NCBI GenBank assembly: GCA_026874595.1
Contig: CM049316.1
Location: forward strand, 53,639,676 to 53,703,675
Direction: 5' to 3'
Length of the DNA stretch: 64,000 nt
Source of the DNA: Sipunculus nudus
Taxonomy: Eukaryota; Annelida; Sipuncula; Golfingiida; Sipunculidae
Below, piece after piece: positions 33,924-45,900 of the stretch. Position 1 is the first letter of the stretch. Each line of letters opens with the position of its first letter. The position numbers and the translations under genes are program-made. Below the pieces are notes generated by a model. It did not search any database. It saw nothing but the letters and a program-made list of their open reading frames with translations, and was not told the DNA's origin.

Positions 33924-36900
33924 CTGGAAAAGATCAAAATTATTGTCATACATATATGAAAATCAGTATCAAAAGTGATGTAACCACCCTGCACACATGA
34001 ACAGGGCTTGCTACCTGGGTTGTATAAATCCCTTTCATTAAGATATCTTAATAAATATTGTTTTAAAATAATTTCTTTTATGTTTGAAAAGAAACAAGAT
34101 TGTGACCAAACAATGTAATTATAATAAAAGGCAAAAGTACTATAACAAAACATGGGTGTAAACCTTGGCTATAAGAGGTTTTATTCTAGTTCAAAATTTT
34201 ATGGCATCACTAAAACACGATGGTGAACTAATTTAGATTCACATTAATCACATTCTGGCCAGCCAAACTGTTAAATGTTTCATTAAGGTTATACAAGAAG
34301 TTCTAAACATTTCAGCTTGTAAATAAACCAACAAGTATGAAACACATTGGACAATTATATGATGATATATATGTAGCTTACTTTTCTTCAAAACGAACGG
34401 TGAGACCTCTTCATTCTCATAATCCGAGTCATCTGATGATGAGTCAATGTAGTTTTCACAGTCTACCTGCACGAAGTGTGGCTGAAAGCAGACATTATAG
34501 TGATTACTGGCACACTCAAACAAGTTATATGATCATCATGTGATAACTGGCACACTCATACAAGTTATGTTATCACCATGTGATTATTTGCACACTCAAA
34601 CTATTTATATGATCATCATGTCATTACTGGCACACTCAAGATCACATGATATAGATCTTGTATATATACATGTTCTATGACATGTGTCATTTAGCAGTAT
34701 ATTCACAACAAAAGATAAAAAGAAAACAAATGACCACTGGCTCAGGACAATCAGCAGTGTAGTTTGGCCAATGAGTGAGAAGGCTACTTTGTAACCACAG
34801 AAGCCCGGTTATTAGATACTGGAAAGGATGGGCAAAGGGAATAAGACAGCTGTCTTGTGTGACTGATAAATCTACCAATCATCAAAACAATCCATGTATC
34901 ATTAACTGAGAAACTGGCTTTATTGTATGAATTTTTACTAAAAACTGGGAGTTCAAAATCAGGTTTGTGTAGAAACTGTAGAAACTACTGACTGGAAATA
35001 CAACCAACTGTAAAACTAGAAATTACTAACGGGAAATACAACCAACTGTTAAACTGTATCTTGATGCTTCTTTAGAGATTTCTCTTTGAACTCTGGAATC
35101 ATAACATTTTTTTTTATTTTTTTTTTTTTAATAGTCTGATATCACCGACGATGTCAGTCTCATCCGACTTTGCCTTCCTGGTCTTTCGGGGCCTGTTCAT
35201 TCTTGTAGCTTTTCTCGGCTCCCTTGGGAGCATACAACCCGAGCTGCCATATCAGGCGCAAGAGGGTTATTCGTTCTACATTTGCCAACTCCCATGACCA
35301 GTACCCATTCACTCCTGGGTCGAGAGAGCGCACCCTTGTGGTAAAGACTTTGCCTAAGAGTCTTAGCGTAGACGGCGGTCAGAACGGGACGCGAACCCAA
35401 GACCCTGCGGTCACAAGTCCAGCGCCCTATCCATTACGCCACCACGCTCCACATTACTGACAATGATCTACTAATCTTAATAAAGGACCTTGCAGTGGAC
35501 ACTGACCTTGACCTTCTGTTTGACAAGCCGTGGCCATCTACTTCGCTCCTCCTTCTGCAGGGCTACTAAAACTTCATTTGCTCGAACTTCAACACAACTT
35601 TTCTCAGGATCCACAAGTTCATACAGTTGTAGTTGGAATGTGTATTCTTTGTAATCTACAGTCGCTCTACAAAAGCACTTGAGTTGATCAGTTTCATTAT
35701 GAAACAAATATGTCAGAAACTGGATTTTCTCTAATATAAAACACAGATGAAAACGTGTACCTCCAAGATATACAAGCAAGTGACCAATGGGTCATGACAC
35801 TCAACAACTGGTGTTACATCTTAATAAGTTACATTTGAATACATTTTGACAGCCAAGCACACAGTTGTCAGACACTGGATTGGAAGGGCAAGGGGGAGGA
35901 GAAATAGCTATGGGTAATGATTATATAAACCTACTGTCAAACCATAAACTTTACAGATTGTTCACAAAGCCAAGTTTGCAATGATGGATAGGTTTCCAAT
36001 TTGGGTGTTTGTTTATTATAGACCTTAAAAGAAAAGGCTACATATATAGACAATGTGAATTTTATGATCCAATTCAAAACATACAGTTGCACATCATTAG
36101 CCTCCTATAATCATAAAAGGTTTCCAAGATCAACAAGCAAAGCAAATTTGACTGCAATTCTTCCATTAACTGAGATCTTAAGAGTTGTTTTTATGAAATT
36201 TTCTGAAAATGGACAAACCATTTTGAAATTTCCAAACTGTTAGGGACATTTCTGATGAAGATTTTGGCAGATGTTGTTGATCCTTTGCATGATGACAAAG
36301 ATAATGGTGTAAATGAAGCATATTAACAGAAGTACAGAATACCCTGCCTCATTAGAATACACACCCTGTCTTTGCCCAGAATGTTTACTCACTGGTGCAC
36401 ACATATTACTTCTGCTAAAGTCCGTAACAGAAAAGGCACCAAAATTAAGCTCAAAACTGTCACCAACTGCTACCTTTACAATAAAAATTGTCCAAAATCT
36501 TAGATTAACATGTATTCATGTACAACAAACAAATACTCATAATGCTGTATTCGTTTTACAAATCATTCAGCACAATGATAAATGATACAATGTCTAGCGA
36601 TGTGCCCGTTGCCGGCACATGACTGGAAAGAGTCAATGCCCAAATGGAAATTATTTTTTAGCCATGAAAAAATATCTTGCATGAAGGTATATCTTGTGGT
36701 GTTTTACCTGTATTACTAATCGTGACCCCTATCTGATATTTCTAAAGTGTATGTGTGCCAAGCTGAAAGACATCCAGTGGGGCTTAAAATGTATATTTAA
36801 TAGGAGGTATTCATTCCCAATGTGCCTTATTAAGTAATGATATTTTATTAAATTTGCTACTGAAAGTAGTGAATGTAGCCCCAAGAGTATAACAGACTTA

Positions 36901-39900
36901 TGCTGATGTGCCTACACAAATGAAGATGTGACTAGCAATACGTGATTGGCAAATTCACCAATTTGTTGATAAAATTACTCATATATAAAATGCATATTCA
37001 TATGAGAACTTTACAGTATTTCAAGTTCATGATCTGGCTCCAGGAAAATTATCAAGGAATATTTACAAATGCAAAGTCAATTATGCATGAATGAACCTGG
37101 GAATATGGCCATAATAAGTAAATGGCTGAGGCTTGCATTCATCAGAATGCAGATTTCTAGTATTTGACTGCTCTCACCTGAAGCTCAGGGCATCTCTGGC
37201 AATCTGAACGACCTGTGAAGGATCCTGAGTGACCCCAGTGATGTTAACACTCAGTCGAAGCTTCCACACATTCTGAGCCCACAGTACATTTGGTGTCACC
37301 TTTCTGTTTAATAAAGAAAATACATAAGATCATATTTGTTTTCTTACTACTTTTTCTCAGATAATTACAAAGATATTATTTCATCAGTTAATCTTTTCAT
37401 TAATAAACAGCACGTTAATTATCAAGGGAGCAATCTCACTGAATACTAGATCTGTTGTTTTTGTACATATGCCACCTTTGAATAAAAAAAGCCTATCTGA
37501 TACTCACTGGATTTCTTTTTCTAGGGCAGGCATGTCCTTGAACAGCTGCATACACTTGATCTTTTCCTTAGGAGGCTTGACTTTTTCTTCCTTCACATCA
37601 GTATCAGGTCTGCAGCAAGATGTACACAATATACAGAACATAATCATGGTGATCCACAGAAAAGCTCACATGTACCCATGTGTAGCAGAGGTACAACCAA
37701 ACATCCAAATCACAGTAATGATAGTCAAAGACTTTTATATTCCCAAACAAAGGCCAAGTAATCTGCTTTGTTCTGGATTGATGTTCCTTGATGCCTCAGG
37801 CAAAATATTTCAGCAAATAGTAATTGATATTGTTCATATTCTTGATATAATTCTTTTTGCCAAGGAAAGGTAGCATCATACAGGAGAACCCCACAACTAT
37901 GACCACCCTGGGGAATTAGCAAAGTGGTTGTAATTTGGGGGTGGTCGTATTTGTGAAATTCTTACCTTGGTCGAATTATTGGGCTTGCATATAACACGCC
38001 GATGTTAAATGAGAATCAGTGTGTCAATTGTATATCTTTAATGTGTATAATAACAAAATGTTTTACTTTGCAGAGGACCCTTATTATGAATGTTTGTGGT
38101 GTATAGTTGAAAAAAGCAAAGTTGTTTTAAATTATTCATGACAAAAATAAATATACATGTACACATACATAATGCCTGACTACTAACAGATAATTACATT
38201 AGAGGCAAAACGAAAACAACTTACTGAATACATATTGAACATAATACATGGCAGAATATGTGCATGTGGAACTTGCAGTGTTGAAAGCGCTGTGTACAGA
38301 ATATCAGTGGATGTTAATTCTTCAAAGAAAATGTGTGGGATTTGTCCCTGTGCCAGTTTTATAAATACATTTTACTGACAGCTCAAATCTCGATGTAAGG
38401 TATGAGCACGTTAAGGATTAACCAGGTTGTTAATTGGACCAATAAGGATTGAACAATATGTGATGAGTAGAAATACTAATGGTAGCTGTAATACAAGCGA
38501 TTACTGTAGAACAACTAGAATACTGGTAGTCGACAAGCGACTACGTGTATCCGCCTAAATCAGAGTGGAACGGGTGAAGTGAGGCATGGATTAAGTGGCA
38601 AGGGGAAATAGAGTGAAGTGTTGCATATTAGCATGGATGTCTGCAGCCAAATTGTGTATGTAGGTTGCCCCCCCTACCACAAAATCCAGAAAACAGTCCA
38701 AGTTGTATACATATGCAAAATTTAAGGCAGATAAGTCAAAACACTGCATGTATATGAGTGATTTTAGCCAGTGGCAGACAAACAGATGGACGCTGAGCAA
38801 AAATGGTTGCAGGTGACGCCACCAGTTTTGCGTATGATAAAGAGCTATGTGAGAACTATACACATGCAAAACTTTGGCCCAATCGGTCAAACGGTTCCCA
38901 AGATATGAGCTTGGATGTCTGCCGCATAAACTAGAATGCAGGTGGCGCCACCTGTCATAAAATCAAGAGAGCTGTCGGGGATGTATAAACCTGCAAAATT
39001 TTAGCCAGATATGTCAAACCACTGCCGAGATATGAGTGATTTTATCCCATGGCAGACAAACAGACAGGAGCTGTGCAAAAATGGCTGCAGGTGGCGCACC
39101 AGTTTTGCGTATGATAAAGAGCTTTGTGGTCCTCTTTGATCAACCATTAAGGTGGCTGTGATAAGGCGCAGCCATTAACTTGTGACAAATATTATTGCAG
39201 TACTTTTTGGCAGTGAAAGATAATTATATATGTGATTATAGAGGAAAAAACATAAGATATGAGCCGGCTCCCCAACTATGAATATTTTACAATTAATTTC
39301 TTGAAAGTCATTCCTGCTTCAAGAAGATAATATCCTCAGAAGTGAAGTCATCTAAAAACATGATAAAGTGAAGCATACACTTCATTTTATATACAATATA
39401 TACATCATCCTTTGGTTTCCTTCTTTGTCAAAATTCCATCAACTATCATTTTTATGCAGATGATACACAGTTATATGTAGCATTCAAATCTAGTAAACTT
39501 GTCAGTACCATTCACCAGATGGAATTGAGTGTTTCAACTGTACAAAAGTGGATGAGCCAGCATCAATTGAAAATGAATGATGAAAAAACAGAAGCCATAT
39601 TAATTGCACATAAACATTTGTTAAGAGAAAATATTAAAAATATTTTAAAATATTATATATTAAAAATACAGTGAAACCTGTCTAAAGCGGACAGTCAAGG
39701 GACTCCATCATTTTGTCCTTAATAGTGAGGTGTCCTTAATAGTCAGGTTGGCCTTGGTTGATAACTGAGGGATTATAAATAAAGACAACGAACAGCTGCA
39801 AGAATGTGTTTATTGTATTATATCAGGTTTCATGTACAAGTACAACATATTCATGCACACATCATGCATTCAACAGTCATATACAAACTGTGATTATTTT

Positions 39901-42900
39901 TTCTTGTCTCAAGTAGTAAACATTATGAGGAGAAAGGTCTATGAAATCATCCGTAAAAACAACGTTCATAAATTCTTCTGCAAGTGCGCGTACACTCATT
40001 TTCGCAGATTCACTTAGTCCAATAAGCTCGACTTTTTCAATTAGCGTAAGCTCCCGACTGAAGTACGGGTGGTGCCACCTGGCGGCATTGTCTAAACTAT
40101 TCTGTTCAGCTGCCAAAAGGCGATAATCTCAAAGATAAGGACGACGTTGATAATGCTAAGATTGTAATGGCTTCGAACCTCGGAACATTTGTTTTTTAAA
40201 GGTGAATGTAGCTTTAGCCTTAAATAAACTTTTTTTGATGATGGTTGTTTGGTTTGCATTGCTTTAATGTTGATGGCACCCGAGATTAAATGAACACCGA
40301 GGAGCTTGTGCACGGCGCCACGATACGCTTAAATACGGAGCGAGCACATGGTTGACACTAAGCAGATCAGTTTGAGATATATTGAGCAAAACTAATTAAT
40401 TCATATCAAACAGCCTGCTACAACAAAGTGGCTAGTTTACAGTTAGATATTGCATGGTGAAATCAGGGACGCATGAGTAATCGGCAGCCGTTTAATAATT
40501 AATGACCCCGTGGTCAAGCGAATAATATGCAGCTTCGCAAGGTGTGAATGATCTACCGTGAAAAAAGTGACAGGAAGTTTACCGCTTCATCCGTGCAGTG
40601 TTTATCCTATGAGCACATCACACCGTGACATAAACACCTACACGCATTAAGATAACAACTGGGGATTGCTAAATCCTTTGTGTTCAAGTCCCGGGAACAA
40701 CAGTAACGGGACCCTTTGATGTTGTCCGGGGCGAGTGATCAGTGTCGGCCGGAGATGGCGTATCGTGTCCGTATTTGTCAGGTTCATTTACTCTTAGAAT
40801 GTTAGTTTGAGTTGAAATCCGCTGTCCGTTGTCCACAGTAGTGAGCTGTCCGCCTTATAGAGGTTCCGCTTATACATAACATATAGCGAATTTTGAAGGG
40901 ACTTCACTATATTGTCCGTTATAGCCAGTTGTCCGTCTAAGTGAGGTGTCCGTTAGACCAGTTTTCACTGTATTAATTCTTATGTATAAGGCAATAAATA
41001 ATTTAGCTCCTCTTTACCTGCAAGAGCTTATTCACAGTTCTACTGCATTAAGAAGCCTTCGGTCAGCAGCAAAAAACTTACTGGGTGTGCCTTTTACCAA
41101 ATCTTCCTGTGTACAAAATCGGGCATTCAGTGTTGTTGGCCCGAAACTGTGGAATGACCTACCAGATACTCTAAGAGAAGCCCAGTCTCTCAGAATTTAA
41201 AAGTAAATTAAAAACATATTTGTTCATGGAATATTTTTATGCCTAGCCATTTTGTACGATATTTTATACTATTGATAGTGAAATGTTTGAACATTTTAGT
41301 GGAATTATGGAAGTTTTAACAGATAATTGAACTATTGACTTTTATATATCTTATTCAATACTGTAAGCTTCTGAAATTAATATTTTAGTCAATTGGACTT
41401 TAATTTCATATTCTTACAATAGTATGTTTAATGATTGATGATTGTATTCTAGTTAAGTAATAGCGTTTTAGAGCATGTATCATCATGGATTTTACACTTT
41501 ATAGAATAAATTATTATTATTATAAAACAAAAAAAAGACACACAAACATTAATATCACTAAAAACACACAAACACTAATAACATTAAAAGTGTGGAGATT
41601 TTCTGAATAATGTTATGGTCTTTAAGACAGGAACCTCAGCTGCTTATTGCACACTAAAGTAAAAATAAAACATTTTTTATAAATCTTTAGACTACTTTAA
41701 GATAAAAATCACATATTAGAAATTCATGTACACTTGCCTTCAATAAAAAAACTTACTTTTTACCAAACAGTCTATCAGCAACAGAGGGCTGATGGGCCCT
41801 GGCTGGACTCTTGACTGTAACTGGAGGTTTGATGATTGGGTCCTTCACCATCAGACTATGTAATGTCTCACATTTGGTTTTCAGTTGTGTGCTCATGTTC
41901 TCACCACTAATTAACCTGTCAAGTAGTAATTAATGTGCTATTTAAAGAGCACTCCAACTGTATCAACTCCAAGTATCCTAAAACAACAGTTATACAAGAA
42001 TATGCCCCAGCAAACAAGGCAGATGAGGAAGAGAATGAAGAATGTGTAATCATCCCCATTGCTGGGGAATATCACCAAGGAACCTCCCAAAGATGCACTT
42101 GTTCGTGAGTGACAAACGGCTGTGGGGAACAGCCTTCCCAGTAACCTGCAGAGCTCTCACCCTGAGTTGGGGCCATCCATGAAAAATCTGAGCGCTCCTT
42201 GGCTGAGATTTTAACTCACGACCTCCCAGTTTCCAGTCCTTTCCTCTATCCCTGAGCCACAGAAGCCAGCACTGTACTACATGAATCATTCAGGATGTGT
42301 AGGGACGAAGAGAAGGTACCAATCACTAGGCTTGAGAAGCAGTCCAATAGAGGAATTACTAAAGAAAGGTTATTTCACCAGATGTGGACATACCTAAACA
42401 GAGGTAGGGAAAATCCTAGGATGCATCATCATCAAAGAGCTGAGGACGGTAGTGAAGAGAAGCTGAGGAAAGAACAAGCAGGATAAAGAGGGCGAAGCAG
42501 AACCACAGAACCCATATTTGTGTAAGAAATATCATTGGACAAGTAGAAGAATGGAACTGCAGCCTGGATGCACCTAAGCTTTGTTATCTTTGAGAAAACA
42601 TTCAACAGGGTGCACAGAGAACCCCTTTGGGATATTGTTAAAAGCTATGATTTTCCACACAAGCTGGTAATTATGATAAAAGCAATGTATGGAAACTACA
42701 GATGTGCAGTATAATGTGAGAGTGGACCAACTGAATGGCTCTACATTGCATCCAGAATGAAAAATAGTTGTGCCATGTCGGGCTTTCGCTTTCTGTTAGT
42801 CACAGATTGGGTGCTGAGAACCACAGAAGAAGGAAAATGAGGAATCAGATGGAAATTAATAACAACACTGGAAGACATTCCGTTGTCAAGCAGACAAGAA

Positions 42901-45900
42901 CATATGATACTGAAGTTCATGTGCACTTGGCCATCTATGCTTGCAGGTGACTGTTAGTACGTCTGTGATACATCAACTCCATTCTGATCCATTTGTTGAT
43001 ACAGCAAGGGGAAACCCTTTGTTATAAATTATGTAACAAAATCTATATCTAAATCTGATTTTACAACAATGAATTCAAACAAATACAAAGCACTGTATTG
43101 TTCTTTATTGAGTGTATGTTACCAGAGTATGGACATAATCACTGATATTCACAACTGATGGTTCAACCCACATAGTGATGCTTGTTTCTGTAAATCATTC
43201 CTGGTGGCCCTCAAGTTACTGAAAAATGTGCTCTCTTGTATTAGACAGAGCCCGTACTTGGCCTAATAATTTTGGGATAAAATTGTTCACCTTTTATACA
43301 AACAGTAAGTGCAGTAACAGCTAATCTGTCAACACTGATTATTCAGATTTATACCTGAGAAAAAACAATGAATATTTTGCTGAAGGTACATTACTTACAT
43401 ATCTACACTTACAGATGAATGCAGACATTAAGACTTACTCTTCTAGTTCTTTTGGTGTGTTCTTTGGGATGAAGACTTTGTTATCTTCTGTCTGTAAGAG
43501 GTTGATGAGGATTCTGACACACAGGTGAAGCTCCTGGAAAAGATTCAATCAAATACTGAACATTAGTTAAAAGAATTTAAGGAAATTTTGTTGAATATCT
43601 TGACTGTATCATCAGAGGGTAGAACTAATATTGGGCAGTGCCCTGTTTTCTGATCAATACAATTACAAGGAATATTATACAAATACTTCTCAATACCAAC
43701 AGCAAAAATGTACCATGGTAAAAAAAAAGGGAAATTTTAAAGTTGTGATTTTTACATTTAGGCTAAAAAAATTTAAAAATTTGACCCAATCCTGATCTAA
43801 TTTCTGGTATACACTCAAATGTAAATTAAATACAAGTACTTTCAGAGGGAAATAATCTAGCATCAACAGTTCATACATTGAGTAAATTTCCTTCCTGCTT
43901 TATAACCAAGTACATTATGTCCCAGTCTGTAACTCCTATAAATTTACCTTATTCCCCATATGTACACAGAAAACATACTGAAGAGCCTTTATAATAACTA
44001 TTAAAGTTATAACATCTGTGATTTTGATATCAGGCCATCCAAAGTGTTAAGTATGTCTTCCATAGAAAACAGAGGCTTGCTTAATCTCTCAAAGAATGAG
44101 GTAACACTGACCAGGTAGGGTAATGTTTTTGCGACCAACTGACAGTTTGCCCAGTTTCAGGTCTAAAACTTTAATGGTTTTTATTTGTGCCCTGTTAATG
44201 GACATCTAAACGACCAGACAATGGACAAAGAGCTTTCACTACATTTCAATTGACTTACAGTCAGCCGAGCTAAAAATGATGGATTATCAATGTATCTATA
44301 CCTATAATTTAAGGAAACGAAACATACTTATAAGAATTTTACCTTTTCTTTGTAGGACACAAGTTTTTGGCACAGAAGCTTGAGCAAAAAGTTGCGCTGG
44401 AACCGTTCATGTAGACTGCAAAATAAGCTCATATGTTAAACAAGGAAATATTTTTATATGCGCATTCAACAAGATATAAAAACGATGTTTCATGATATTG
44501 TGGTTACATTCACTCAGAATTGAAAAAAAAAATGCCATACCATGTTACCAAAAAACAAGTGACCAAGGGTCATGACACTCAGCTGATCTCTGACAGTGAG
44601 ATATTCTATCTGAGATATTCCATCAACTTAGATTGCCGTAAATTTAGTAATTTTGCTTGTGCCTGTGGCAGTTGTGAAGAATTTATCAAATGGATTTATT
44701 TCAAATTTTTCATGGTGATAGATACATCAGTGTAAATGATGAATTATCTTTTGATTTGTACATACAATGTATAGAATAAGTTTGCTGGGTTTGTATTGAA
44801 ACATGTCAACCCTGATTTACAAGATTAAAAAAATTCTATTAAAAATTAAAATGCACAAATATAAAGAAAATACAGGTTGCACCATCAATACCAAATTTCA
44901 GAATGATCCATGCAATCATTGCTGAGATATCTTATCTAAAGTAGGAATTTCACAAATCAAATAAAAAAACTGAAAATGTTGCAATTGTGTCTAGAACAGT
45001 TCTGGCCCTGGCTGGGCTGATATTCTTCATGTTTTACATGGTAACAGAGTTATATGTGCAGATTTGGGTTGAATACAAAAATTTGTTTTGCAGGCCAGAA
45101 CACTGATTCAAGTCTGATTTTCTAGGTGCTAAAAAACACCAAAAAATATGCAAATCTTGTAGAACTCAGGTTACAGTGACTGAATTTTTGGTAAACAAGT
45201 GTATTTACCTCTAACACTATAGAACTTGTTAGGTCAAATTTTAAAAATGGCTGGATGGGGGACAAAAAGTGAAAACTTTAGCTCGGATGACTTATGGTTA
45301 GCTAAGCTAAAGTTCACTGTCTGAAGATCATTTCTTGCTAATGTGGTATCTAATTTTCACAACTTAATATTTGAAGTCTTTTCAAATAATTTAATTTTCA
45401 GCTGTAAAGTTGGAAGAAAACAGTCTCACCTAGGTAATAAACTCAGCTGCAGCAGGAGCTGCAGGCACAGAAGCTGGAGCTGTTGAGTTGTATCGTCACT
45501 CTTTAACAGGTCATGCATTAGAGACAGACAGTCTGTCTTCACTACCTCTTCACAGCTGTAACACACAACATTACAGTTCCCACAGACATTGCTTTTACTT
45601 TCCACTTTCAGGTAATCCAAAAGCAGAACCTATTCTTTGGATATGTACTTAAACAAATGACCCATAGGTCATGTTGCTCAGCTGCTATGCACAACTGGTG
45701 ACATGGATGCCTAACACCAACAGGGTATACTGGAGAATATTACAATGTTAACAAATTTCATAAATTACAACTGTGTTCATTATATCATGTGACTAGGTCT
45801 CTTATATTTCTTGTACACCAGGTGTATCCAGGATATGCATGTGTTATAGTGTAACACTGACCTAATACCTTGTTTGAAGATATGAATTAACAGCCAGAGG

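Larger units (their letters stand above)
37610..41756 (-). other. Intron of Tudor gene, rich in mobile elements
   Basis: Holds a possible transposon end near 37875 ('aggagaaccccacaactatg' with a 'ggggtggtcg' counterpart), the tandem-unit element at 38512-39135, and the LINE/pogo nest at 39400-41240. The rest is AT-rich with no exon; flanking exons join in phase. Confidence 0.55.
41916..43438 (-). other. Intron of Tudor gene with SINE and LINE remnants
   Basis: Contains a probable tRNA-derived SINE (42046-42275) and RT fragments (42300-42925), annotated separately. About 42960-43430 shows nothing recognisable. Confidence 0.5.

Noticed and set aside
35507-35512. Alternative earlier donor (gtcaag) for the CS-domain exon
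   Set aside because: Both donors keep phase, but including Val-Lys gives the WPRL..K...K spacing before the next exon that p23-type domains show.
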